A DNA stretch of 64,000 nucleotides, taken from positions 209,820-273,819 of the forward strand of contig JAFGLJ010000027.1 in NCBI GenBank assembly GCA_016928075.1. Reading direction: 5' to 3'. The notes under the pieces were generated by a model. That model searched no databases. It was not told the origin of the DNA and was given only the letters and a program-made list of their open reading frames with translations. Source of the stretch: Bacteroidales bacterium. Its GTDB lineage: Bacteria; Bacteroidota; Bacteroidia; Bacteroidales; VadinHA17. The position numbers and the translations under genes are program-made. Shown here piece by piece: positions 28,257 to 37,510 of the stretch (positions are counted from its first letter, which is position 1; every line of letters starts with the position of its first letter).

Positions 28257-31082
28257 ATGAATTCATCTAAGCTAAGATATGGCATATTTATCCTTATTAT
28301 GATTACCTTAATTGCATTTATAATTACATATTGTTCCTTCAGGGAAAATATTTCAGTAAACGGACTTAGATGTGAATACCTGTTCAATCCTGAAGGCATT
28401 GATAAAAAGTGTCCCCGTTTTAGCTGGATTCTGCAATCTGGCGGTTTTAATAAATCTCAGCAAGCTTACCAGATATTTGTATCAAGCTCCGGGAAAAAAT
28501 TAAAAAGGAATATTCCTGACATATGGAATAGTGGTAAAATCAACGGAAATGAGACAAACCAGGTAAAATATGCCGGCAGCTTATTGAAGTCAGGAAAAAA
28601 ATATTACTGGAAGGTAAGAATATGGGATGAAAGAGGAATGCAGTCTGCATGGAGTAAAGCAGCATATTTCTCAATGGGCCTGTTAAAAGAGAAGGATTGG
28701 ATTGCACGATGGATAGGAATACCTGCATATAATGAATGCGAACCTGATTCAGTACTTTATCCATCACCAATGTTCAGGAAACAATTTATAGCAAAAAAAC
28801 CTATAAAAAGGGCTACTCTCTTTTTTACTTCACTTGGTGATTATGAAGTGTTTATAAATGGGAAGAAATCCGGGGAAAACATTCTCGCCCCTGAGTGGAC
28901 GGCATTTGATAAAAGAGTGCAATATCAAACATACGATGTAACTTCATATATTGAAAAGGGAGTTAATGTAATCGCTGCCTGGTTAGGAGATGGATGGTAT
29001 GCAGGCTGTCTCGGCCCCGTGGAATGGAAAAATGACTATCCTTATTATCCTTATAGGGGATATTATGGTCATGATCTCAGGTTAAGAGCCCAGTTAATTT
29101 TAGAATATAAAACAGGAGGAAATGACACTATAATATCAGGACCTGACTGGCTATACTACAATGATGGCCCCATTAGGTCATCCGATAATTTCCTGGGAGA
29201 AGTTTACGATAGCAGGAAAGAACTTCCCGGTTGGAAGCTAAAAGGATACAATTGCGAAGGATGGGAAAATGTAATAATTGATACCACAATTACTACCTCA
29301 CTTACAGCTCAGATGAATGAGCCCATAATAATTATTGATTCACTGGCCCCGATAAATGTGCGTCAACCCGGTCCGGACACCTATGTTTTTGACCTTGGAC
29401 AGAATATGGTTGGCTGGTGTAAAGTTTTGCTGCAGGGCCGTTCAGGGACTGAGATAATACTTAAGCATGGAGAAATGTTAAATGACAACGGTACTGTTTA
29501 CACTGAAAATCTAAAAACAGCCATTCAAACGGACAAATATATACTCGATGGTAAAGGGGAAACATATCTGTCACCTCATTTTACATATCATGGATTCCGC
29601 TATGTACAGGTAGAAGGATTGGCAAAAAAACCTGATATTAATGATCTCAAGGGAATGGTTATCTCATCATCTTCACCGAGAGTTGGCTATTATAAATTCA
29701 ATAACAGCTTGCTTGATAAACTCACAAGCAATATACTGTGGACACAGAGAGGCAACATGCATTCTGTACCAACCGATTGCCCTCAGAGATCCGAAAGGAT
29801 GGGATGGATGGGAGATGCCCAGATATTTTCTCAGACAGCCATTTATAACCTGGATATGGCTGCATTTTTCAGCAAGTGGATTAAAGACATAAGGGACGGC
29901 CAGTATACCACAGGCGAATATTCTGATGTTAATCCCAGAGCAATGCCTGAGACAGACAAATTTGTCAATGCTCCCGGCTGGGCAGATGCAGGTATTATTA
30001 TTCCCTGGAAAATGTATCTTAACTATAACGACACCACTATTCTCAGGGAGCATTATGAATCAATGAAGCGTTATATTAACAGAATCCCGGAAACAAATCC
30101 TGACCTGATATACGATAGCCTCGCAGCATGGTCTTATGGCGATTGGCTGAATGGTGATGCAATTATCTCTGATGATTATCCGGATAGTGGAGCATCTATT
30201 CCGGATGATGTTTATTGTACTGCTTTTTTTGCCCAATCAGTAAAGATATTGTCAGATATAGCCTCAATATTGAACAGCGAGTCTGACCGGGCAAAATATG
30301 AGAAGCTCTATTCAAGTATCCGTGAAAAATTCAATGAAGAATTTGTGGCTCCTGACGGAACCATAAAAGGTAATACACAGGCGGGATACGCAATTGCATT
30401 AAATTTTGGTTTGCTTGACGAAGAAATATCCTGCAAAGCATTTGACAAACTTATAAAAGCCCTGGAAGAATATGATGGAAGAATGTCGACAGGATTTATA
30501 TCCACAGTCTGCCTGCTAAAGGAACTGTCAAAAAGAGGAAGACATGATCTGGCATGTTCCCTTGTAGAAAGTCACAGACTACCATCATGGGGTTATTCAA
30601 TAGACCAGGGAGCAACAACAATCTGGGAACGGTGGGATGGATATGTTAAAGGCAGAGGATTTCAACATCCGGGAATGAACTCCTTCAATCATTATGCCTT
30701 CGGTTCTGTCGGAGAATGGATGGTAGGTGATCTTATTGGATTCAAAACGGATATTTCAGCCCCCGGATACCGGCATTTTATTATTGAACCCCGTCCCGGA
30801 GGATCAATTAAACATGTCCAGGCAAAGTTCAGGTCAATAAATGGAACAATATATATTGAATGGCTTAAAAATACCAGGTACTTTAATTTAAAAGTTGATA
30901 TCCCTGTCAATACATCGGCCAATATTATACTGCCAGGGCAAGATTTAGGATGGGAACAGGTTAAAATTAACAATAAAGAGCCAGATAGTTTTGAATTTAT
31001 CCGTTTTAGCATGCATGACGGGTCTCTGCTTATGAAAGTTCCATCCGGTAAATACTATATTTATTGTACAAATAAGAACTGA
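28257..31082 (+). CDS. GH78 alpha-L-rhamnosidase
   Basis: 941 residues with an N-terminal membrane/lipoprotein-type signal (IITYC). The Ig-like N-domain has VNGLRCEYLFNPEGI and KCPRFSWIL, followed by carbohydrate-binding beta domains (FTSLGDYEVFINGKKSGE, GDGWYAGCLG). The (alpha/alpha)6 catalytic part has PTDCPQRSERMGWMGDAQ with Asp507 and the general acid Glu513, and TTIWERWDGY with the probable base Glu791. The residue before the general acid is Ser where many GH78 enzymes have Asp. A C-terminal beta domain (GYRHFIIEPRPGGSI) closes the protein. It releases terminal alpha-L-rhamnose by inversion, complementing the GH106 enzyme encoded opposite. Confidence 0.95.
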   Translation: MNSSKLRYGIFILIMITLIAFIITYCSFRENISVNGLRCEYLFNPEGIDKKCPRFSWILQSGGFNKSQQAYQIFVSSSGKKLKRNIPDIWNSGKINGNETNQVKYAGSLLKSGKKYYWKVRIWDERGMQSAWSKAAYFSMGLLKEKDWIARWIGIPAYNECEPDSVLYPSPMFRKQFIAKKPIKRATLFFTSLGDYEVFINGKKSGENILAPEWTAFDKRVQYQTYDVTSYIEKGVNVIAAWLGDGWYAGCLGPVEWKNDYPYYPYRGYYGHDLRLRAQLILEYKTGGNDTIISGPDWLYYNDGPIRSSDNFLGEVYDSRKELPGWKLKGYNCEGWENVIIDTTITTSLTAQMNEPIIIIDSLAPINVRQPGPDTYVFDLGQNMVGWCKVLLQGRSGTEIILKHGEMLNDNGTVYTENLKTAIQTDKYILDGKGETYLSPHFTYHGFRYVQVEGLAKKPDINDLKGMVISSSSPRVGYYKFNNSLLDKLTSNILWTQRGNMHSVPTDCPQRSERMGWMGDAQIFSQTAIYNLDMAAFFSKWIKDIRDGQYTTGEYSDVNPRAMPETDKFVNAPGWADAGIIIPWKMYLNYNDTTILREHYESMKRYINRIPETNPDLIYDSLAAWSYGDWLNGDAIISDDYPDSGASIPDDVYCTAFFAQSVKILSDIASILNSESDRAKYEKLYSSIREKFNEEFVAPDGTIKGNTQAGYAIALNFGLLDEEISCKAFDKLIKALEEYDGRMSTGFISTVCLLKELSKRGRHDLACSLVESHRLPSWGYSIDQGATTIWERWDGYVKGRGFQHPGMNSFNHYAFGSVGEWMVGDLIGFKTDISAPGYRHFIIEPRPGGSIKHVQAKFRSINGTIYIEWLKNTRYFNLKVDIPVNTSANIILPGQDLGWEQVKINNKEPDSFEFIRFSMHDGSLLMKVPSGKYYIYCTNKN

Positions 31083-31104
31083 ATTTTTATTTACAACTAT
31101 TTGG

Positions 31105-31790
31105 TTCTGTATGAGTTATTTCAATGTTCATTTGCGGGTATGATTTTCCTTCTACCCATAATACTGACTTTCCATTCTGGCCTGAAATTTGATTCTGATT
31201 CACAGTTTCGTTTAAAATTATTACCCTCAAAATACTTTCTGATCTTCCATCCTTTAGAGCAGGTGCCACCAGACATATCCTGCCATACCAGTATTCTCTG
31301 CCTGTCGCATTGAGTATACCAGTGGCTGGTTCTACTTTAAGATATTTGCGGATCATATTGAAACCCATTTCTTTTGCTTTAATAATATCGTATTTAAGAG
31401 CCTCATCTATAAGAAAGGGATATTCGGGGCTCTAAAGTTGTGCATCGGGGATGTGAAGTTCTATTGTCTGATCAATGCTTCCTTTGGATAAGGAAATTAC
31501 TTTTCCCCGTCGTTGTCTATAACTTCAAAATAATCACCGATTGATGAACCATACATACAAGCTTCAACAGTGACCTTATTGTGATTAATATCCGGTACTG
31601 ACCGTATATTAGTTATGTAAGCAACATTTACCAGATAGAGCCATACTGTATGCCATATTCCAGTAACAGCGGTGTAGAATATTCCCCCCGGCTTCAGAAA
31701 CTGCTTACCATGCGGCTGATACCCCTCGTCTGTAGGAGACCAAATTTTTACCAGAAGTATTTGCTCTCCTGATTCTTTTAAAAAGTGTTA
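31105..31790 (-). pseudogene. GH2 beta-galactosidase-like remnant
   Basis: From the right, the complement reads KESGEQILLVKIWSPTDEG and YQPHGKQFLKPGGIFYTAVT then GIWHTVWLYLVN, the end of a GH2 sugar-binding domain. ITNIRSVPDIN and MYGSSIGDYFEV follow, with a frame slip near EVIDND. At IPDAQL the expected Trp codon is TAG, then SPEYPFL jumps directly to DEALKYDIIKAKEMGFNMIR, skipping about 50 residues. After KVEP the frame shifts again to WYTQCDRQRILVWQDMSGG and KYFEGNNFKRNCESESNFRP. Both catalytic Glu regions are absent or beyond the break. A dead fragment lodged between GH78 and a LamG gene. Confidence 0.85.
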
Positions 31791-31793
31791 ATA

Positions 31794-33971
31794 TCAATCG
31801 AGAAAGGACTGTATGTAAATATTTATTATAATCTCTTTCGTCTCCTTCAACTTCAGCCATATAATAAGGTCCTTACTCAAAGGATTTTGTATGACTCCCT
31901 GATGAAACACATCTTTGTTGCTAATTTGTTCACCTTCAATTGATAATCCGGCTTTACTCCTACCCCAATTCTTAATAATAAAAGCCGGATTTTCTACAGG
32001 TGAGTCTTCAGATCCCTTCAATATAATTTTCAGCATCTCTTTATTGGTGCTGGTTTTCTCAATAATGTATGCTCTTTCCGCCATATCATATATACCTCCG
32101 TTAAATCCTTCAGAAGAAATAACCATCTCCGGGGCGTTCAGCCAGGATCGGGCAAGAGACACGAGTTCCGTGGCATCTCTGTCTGTCATTCCCTGCAGCA
32201 TAACCCTTGTACGTGTCCGTTCTGTCATTTTATAATCATTCCACTGTATAAAAGTGGTAAGGTTAAAATGGCCCGGACGGTCCGGTTTTAAGATCCATCT
32301 TCCGTCACCCGGCACCTGTGCTACAGGCCAGTGGTTCCACCAGCCGTAGACTGATGGTACAGGATCGGGCCTGTAAAATACTGCCATCTTTGCTGCATAA
32401 CTTCTGAAAAAAGGTGAATCCCATTTACCCTCAACCGTTTTGACCGGGCCGTCAGGTAGAATAAAAAATGGCCTGTATTGTGATTTAAGGTTGACATAAG
32501 AAATATTTGCACCAACAGGTTCAGGCATCTCAACCTTGATATCATCATGCCATGAATAATTTTTTGTCTCTCCTTTCATATTAACCAGGGTAATGGCATC
32601 TCTTTCAATAATGTCATCAGGATATATCCCTGGTTGTGTAAGAATTATCTGTTCAACCCAGTCATGTTTCCTTTCAGGTTTTGAATAATGAAGGTCCATT
32701 TTCCTGATACCAACATTATCAGGATAGATAATATGGTATTCATCACACCATTCACCCCTTCCATCGTCAGTTATGGCAGCAAAATCATAAAAAGCATCTG
32801 CAAGTGCATACCTCCAGTGCACTACTACACGCGCGTCAGTGTTCTCAATTATCCTGACATGGGAATATCTGCAATGCCTGTCCATAATTGGTTCTGCGCA
32901 ACTCACGACATCCTGCCCCCATGTCTCAAGCCATTCATTTGTGTACCAGATATCATTTTCAGACACCCAGCATGGTACAAAACTCGTTCCACGCCAGAAG
33001 ACCAATTGCACAGGCGAGTTTTCAAACCTGACGAATACATCAGGCTTGTCGCCAACCCTCCACATTTCATCCCACTCATTGAAGTAATCAAGCCTGTCAT
33101 AGAATGCTCCGAAAGAACCAGACCCACGAGGTCCGACCGGGAAGCTGTCCCTTCTGCTCAGCTCCGGGTCAGGAAGCTTCTTAAAAGATTCCAGGTATTC
33201 CTTAATATCACGACTTTCCTTCGCCCTGGCTGTTATAGATATTTCATCAAGTATTGCATCAAGATAAAAATATACCCTCTCATTATTAAGCTGATACTCA
33301 TTCCAAACCTGCAAAGAATTATTCCTGCCTATTGTTAACGGCACAAACTGCGAGGGCAGGTAACTACCATTAATAGAAACTGTTGCAACATTTTCTCCGT
33401 TAATATAAACGCTGATATCCTTTTCAGCACGGTAAACGGCCGCAATATGGGTCCATTGCCTTAAAGGTAAAGATTGATTCGAAACCGCTTCATACCAACT
33501 GTTTACATTAGGAATTCTGAAAGCCACACGGCCCAGTTGATCTATACCAAAGAAAAAACCACGGATCTTATTGTCGGAACAATCTAAAACAGGGCACCAC
33601 GACCAGGGATAACTGGCAGGAGCTATCCATGTCTCAATGGTAAAAGAATCCGGTATCTCTTCAAAGACCCTGCCTCTGCGCTTTATATAGGTTCTGAACC
33701 CATCAAGCTTTATCCCTTTTCCCTTAACCCCGGTTACATATTCGAAATTACCGTATAAAGAATCATTGATATTCCTGGCATTGTCATGTACAAAACCGGG
33801 TTGATCATTTTCAAATGACCAGTAAGAAATAATATTGCCGGCTTTGTCATTTGACATATCCCCGGTTACCTGGCCAGATAATAGCCGGCTGAAAATCAGA
33901 CAAACTAAAACAAGGTTACTCCTTGCCAAGAAATTGTTTTCATTTGCTTTACCATTCATAAATCCATACAT
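31794..33971 (-). CDS. LamG-domain protein with uncharacterised C-terminal region (paralogue 2)
   Basis: 725 residues; the start may instead be the ATG 12 nt downstream (33959). The signal peptide core is LVLVCLIFSRLLSGQ. The LamG domain spans about residues 45-260: KGIKLDGFRTYIKRRGR, TIETWIAPASYPWSWCPV, FFFGIDQLGRVAFRIP, WTHIAAVYRAEKDISVYING and DAILDEISITARAKE. The C-terminal region shares its landmarks with paralogues 1 and 3: LVFWRGTSFVPCWVSEN, VRIIENTDARVVVHWRY, IIYPDNVGIRKM, WWNHWPVAQVPGDGRW and NPAFIIKNWGRS. It ends against the GH2 remnant and faces the 34523 sulfatase unit across a 551-bp gap, so it may now stand alone. Confidence 0.85.
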   Translation of the reverse strand: MYGFMNGKANENNFLARSNLVLVCLIFSRLLSGQVTGDMSNDKAGNIISYWSFENDQPGFVHDNARNINDSLYGNFEYVTGVKGKGIKLDGFRTYIKRRGRVFEEIPDSFTIETWIAPASYPWSWCPVLDCSDNKIRGFFFGIDQLGRVAFRIPNVNSWYEAVSNQSLPLRQWTHIAAVYRAEKDISVYINGENVATVSINGSYLPSQFVPLTIGRNNSLQVWNEYQLNNERVYFYLDAILDEISITARAKESRDIKEYLESFKKLPDPELSRRDSFPVGPRGSGSFGAFYDRLDYFNEWDEMWRVGDKPDVFVRFENSPVQLVFWRGTSFVPCWVSENDIWYTNEWLETWGQDVVSCAEPIMDRHCRYSHVRIIENTDARVVVHWRYALADAFYDFAAITDDGRGEWCDEYHIIYPDNVGIRKMDLHYSKPERKHDWVEQIILTQPGIYPDDIIERDAITLVNMKGETKNYSWHDDIKVEMPEPVGANISYVNLKSQYRPFFILPDGPVKTVEGKWDSPFFRSYAAKMAVFYRPDPVPSVYGWWNHWPVAQVPGDGRWILKPDRPGHFNLTTFIQWNDYKMTERTRTRVMLQGMTDRDATELVSLARSWLNAPEMVISSEGFNGGIYDMAERAYIIEKTSTNKEMLKIILKGSEDSPVENPAFIIKNWGRSKAGLSIEGEQISNKDVFHQGVIQNPLSKDLIIWLKLKETKEIIINIYIQSFLD

Positions 33972-34522
33972 AATTTATAGCTTAATTCATTATTGGAACC
34001 AATCTTACCTTTATTGTAATTTTCTGTGCCTTGGCACAAATAAATATCATTGAAAAAAGAATAAAAAACAATTGTTTTATTATTGATTTGCGACATGTAA
34101 ATTATTATTTTCTTCATCCTTGGTTTAGAAAACCATGATAATAAATCTAAAAGACATTAAAGTATGCTCTCATTTGGAAACCTAATAATAAAATGCATCT
34201 TAAATATATTCAAATAAGAAATATTTCCACAGATTTAAAAGAAAACAAATTAACAATTATCTCAATATTTCTTAACTTTATTTCATGATAATAATAATTA
34301 CATTATTTAAAATAAATGAGATATATTCACACATATATTACATATATGATTTATTATTTATCATGTTATGAAAATTTCTTGTTTATTGTGTAAAAATTGA
34401 AAAAATGATATAATAGCCGCATCAGGAATCTTCATAGTTTTAAGGTTTCAAATCAATATAAATAAACTTTTTTATGAAAGTCATAAAGAATCACAGTAAA
34501 TTAGCGTAAATCATTAATAATC
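33972..34522. other. AT-rich divergent intergenic region
   Basis: Separates the minus-strand LamG gene from the plus-strand sulfatase unit. Very AT-rich with several direct ATAATAAT-type runs. No ORF, RNA gene or strong hairpin is apparent; a -7-like box is listed separately. Confidence 0.5.
34435..34442 (+). promoter_or_regulatory. Possible -7 box of the 34.5-46.6 kb unit
   Basis: TAGTTTTA at 34435-34442 differs from TAnnTTTG only in the last base and sits in the same ATAGTTTT context as the boxes at 28172 and 52482. It is 80 bp upstream of the sulfatase ATG. No good -33 element was found. Confidence 0.3.
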
Positions 34523-36049
34523 ATGATCAAAAAAACAACCAGTCCGGTAATTATAGTTCTCTTATTTTCTTTTTTACAAAGCTGCGCGACAGGAGAGAAT
34601 AACAAAAATGACGACCGGGACAAACCTCTTAATATTCTTATCATCACCGCAGATGATCTCGCCTATAATTCGGTCGGGGCATTCGGATGTCAGGTCAGGG
34701 ATATAACACCAAACATCGACAGACTGGCCAATGAAGGTATGAGATTTATGCACACACATATAACATCATCAGTATGCCAGCCTTGCAGGCAGTCATTGAT
34801 GACTGGTCTTTACCCGCATAACAACGGGGCTGAAGGTTTCGAACCAATAAATGAAAATGTAACCACACTCCCGGAATTACTTAAGGAAGCAGGATATATT
34901 AACGGCATCCTTGGAAAAGAAATACATCACCAGCCGACAGAAAAATTTTTCTGGGACTATATTCCTTTCCGTACTGAAAAAGATTCAACCTGGCGCTCCG
35001 GTAACTCACGCAATCCTGATCTTTTCTATAAGTATTCAGTCCGGTTTTTCAATATGGCTAAGAAGGAGAATAAACCTTTCTTTTTCATTGCCAATTCACA
35101 TGATCCACACCGCCCTTTTGCCACGAGCAGAAATGACACTTTAACATGGAAAGAAAATATGCCACCCGTTTCCAGGTTATACAAAACTGATGAGATTGAG
35201 GTCCTGGGATATCTTCCTGACATACCGGATGTAAGAAAGGAAGTAACTCAATATTATAATTCGGTATACAGGTGTGATCAGAACCTGGGTGCAGTGTTAA
35301 GAGCGCTACAGGAAAGCGGCCTTGAGAAAAACACCCTCATTATATTCCTGAGTGACCATGGAGCAGCATTCCCTTTTTCCAAGGCACAATGCTACCTGAA
35401 CAGTACAAAAACTCCCATGATAATCAAATGGCCAGGAGTGACAAAAACAGGTTCAACAGATGATGAGCATCTTTTATCGATTATTGATTTAATGCCTACT
35501 ATTCTTGAGTCAGTAAATATTAACTATTCCGGAAACCTTGACGGAACAAGCTTATTATCATTATTGAAAACCGGAGAGCAGGAAGTAAGGCCATATGTTT
35601 TCACTTCTTTCTATCAGCTTTTTTCAAGGAAAAGAATCCCTATGAGATGTCTTCAGAACAAAGAATTCGGCTATATCTATAATTTTTGGGCTGACGGGTC
35701 AACCACTATGAGTGGAGATGCAACAGGAGGTCTGACATGGAGAGCTATGATAAGAGCTGCTGAAACAGATCCTGAAATTGCCAAAAGAGTTGAATTATAT
35801 AAACATCGCGTAAGGGAAGAATTCTATAATTTCAAGGATGATCCGGATGGCTTACACAATCTTATTGATGATCCTGCTTATAAGGATGAAATCATGAAAT
35901 TCAGGAAGATGATGTTAAAATATATGAAGGAATATAATGATCCGGCTTACGAAGCATACAGAGACAGGGATAAACCCGGCATTCTTGAAGAATTTATGGA
36001 ATCTCAGAGAGAAAAAGCCAAAAACACTAAGCCGGTCATGCACTTTTAA
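34523..36049 (+). CDS. S1 sulfatase with CQPCR active site, lipoprotein
   Basis: 508 residues with a lipoprotein signal (FLQSC, Cys21). NILIITADDLAYNSVGAFG carries the DD pair. The maturation site is C85-Q-P-C88-R, so a second Cys replaces the usual Ser; the C-x-P-x-R core is intact. LSDHGAAFPFSKAQCYLN and TKTPMIIKWPG resemble the sulfamidase-type branch (heparan N-sulfatase relatives, S1_8 type), where the metal-binding DHG is followed by a FAK-like lysine. Substrate not proven. First gene of a six-gene plus-strand unit with gaps of about 20-50 bp. Confidence 0.93.
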   Translation: MIKKTTSPVIIVLLFSFLQSCATGENNKNDDRDKPLNILIITADDLAYNSVGAFGCQVRDITPNIDRLANEGMRFMHTHITSSVCQPCRQSLMTGLYPHNNGAEGFEPINENVTTLPELLKEAGYINGILGKEIHHQPTEKFFWDYIPFRTEKDSTWRSGNSRNPDLFYKYSVRFFNMAKKENKPFFFIANSHDPHRPFATSRNDTLTWKENMPPVSRLYKTDEIEVLGYLPDIPDVRKEVTQYYNSVYRCDQNLGAVLRALQESGLEKNTLIIFLSDHGAAFPFSKAQCYLNSTKTPMIIKWPGVTKTGSTDDEHLLSIIDLMPTILESVNINYSGNLDGTSLLSLLKTGEQEVRPYVFTSFYQLFSRKRIPMRCLQNKEFGYIYNFWADGSTTMSGDATGGLTWRAMIRAAETDPEIAKRVELYKHRVREEFYNFKDDPDGLHNLIDDPAYKDEIMKFRKMMLKYMKEYNDPAYEAYRDRDKPGILEEFMESQREKAKNTKPVMHF

Positions 36050-36095
36050 AATAATCTCTTTATTCAGATAATAAATGATAATTTATAATACATAT

Positions 36096-37490
36096 ATGGC
36101 TAATTTTAAAAACCTCAAACCTGTTTTAATACTATTATCCTGCCTTTTCTTGGGCTTGCTGAGTTGTAACAATAACTCCGGCGATTCAAAAACTAACTTT
36201 CTGGTTCTCATATCCGATGACCAGAGATGGGACCAGGTAAGTTACACGGGAAATCAAGTTGTACCTGAGTTTACGACTCCGAACCTTGACAAGCTTGCAT
36301 CCCAGGGTATCTATTTCACAAATGCCTTTGTAACTACACCTATTTGTGCTGTATCCCGGGCATGTATAATGACAGGCAGATATTCAAGTTCTCATGGTAT
36401 GAATCATTTCAATACACCGCTGAAAGAAGACGTTATAGAAAAAACTTACCCTGCCCTGCTTAAGGAAGCGGGTTATAGAACAGGGGTGCTTGGGAAATGG
36501 GGAATTGGTATGGACGGAACTGAAGAGATATTTGATGTATGTGAAGCCTGGCATCATCAGGGAGTATACTATCATAAAACTGACAGCGGAATAATTCATA
36601 ACTCTGAATGGCTTGCAGCTAAATCAAGGGAATTTCTTAAATCCTGCAAAGCCGATCAGCCCTTCTGCCTCATTGTATGCTTTAAATCACCGCATCACCC
36701 TTACCAACCTGACTTCAGAGACACAAGCCTGTTTAAAAATACAGTAATCCCTAAAAGAGAATCTGACACCCCGGAAGCATATTCCAGTCTGGCATCCCAC
36801 ATTATGGAAGGGTCACTGAACAGATGGTGCTATTTTGATGAAAGAAAAGACGAGGAAACAAAAAATGATTTTGAAAAAAATTTCCTGCGATGCGTAAAAA
36901 GCCTCGACAGAGCTGTAGGTAAAATCCTGGGATACCTAAATGAATTTAACCTTGAAGATAATACTACTATAATATTCCTTTCTGATCATGGATATCTATG
37001 GGGTGAGCACGGACTTGGTGGAAAATGGCTCCTTTATGAAGAATCTATACGCACTCCAATGATCATAAAATGGCCCGGAATGGATGATAATAATCAGGGA
37101 AAGCTGCTCAATCAAATGGTGCTTAATATAGATATTGCTCCAACTATCCTGGATATAGCCGGATTAGAAGTGCCGGAGATAATAAACGGTAGAAGTATAG
37201 TCCCTTTGCTTAAAAATCCCAAATCAACATTTCGTGATGATTTCTTCATGGAACATGTTGGTATTGTTAATGCTGAAAATCCGATTCCTGATAGTTACGG
37301 TATTAGATCAAAAGAATGGAAATATATACAGTATGTCAATGCTGATCCTGATGTTGAGGAACTTTACAACTTGAAAGATGACCCCCTGGAATTAAACAAT
37401 CTTGCCAATAACCCGGCTTTTTCCAAAGAAAAACAATACTTTAATAAAAGGTATAAAAATTACATTGAGCAATTAAAAAAAAATAAGTAA
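36096..37490 (+). CDS. S1 sulfatase with CAVSR active site, lipoprotein
   Basis: I place the start at 36096, where MANFKNLKPVLILLS opens a clean lipoprotein signal (GLLSC, Cys24); an in-frame ATG at 36075 would add seven residues. Product 464 residues. FLVLISDDQRWDQVSYTGN has the DD pair. The maturation site is C84-A-V-S-R: Val replaces the Pro of C-x-P-x-R, an uncommon form. VCFKSPHHPYQP and IIFLSDHGYLWGEHGLGGKW provide the remaining active-site residues, so the rest of the enzyme looks functional. Substrate unknown. It lies 46 bp after the preceding sulfatase and 20 bp before the next. Confidence 0.92.
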   Translation: MANFKNLKPVLILLSCLFLGLLSCNNNSGDSKTNFLVLISDDQRWDQVSYTGNQVVPEFTTPNLDKLASQGIYFTNAFVTTPICAVSRACIMTGRYSSSHGMNHFNTPLKEDVIEKTYPALLKEAGYRTGVLGKWGIGMDGTEEIFDVCEAWHHQGVYYHKTDSGIIHNSEWLAAKSREFLKSCKADQPFCLIVCFKSPHHPYQPDFRDTSLFKNTVIPKRESDTPEAYSSLASHIMEGSLNRWCYFDERKDEETKNDFEKNFLRCVKSLDRAVGKILGYLNEFNLEDNTTIIFLSDHGYLWGEHGLGGKWLLYEESIRTPMIIKWPGMDDNNQGKLLNQMVLNIDIAPTILDIAGLEVPEIINGRSIVPLLKNPKSTFRDDFFMEHVGIVNAENPIPDSYGIRSKEWKYIQYVNADPDVEELYNLKDDPLELNNLANNPAFSKEKQYFNKRYKNYIEQLKKNK

Positions 37491-37510
37491 ACATCTGAAT
37501 ATTAATTACT

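Noticed and set aside
32688..33338. A 216-codon plus-strand ORF opposite LamG paralogue 2
   Set aside because: It lies wholly within a well-supported minus-strand gene and its translation has no recognisable family pattern.
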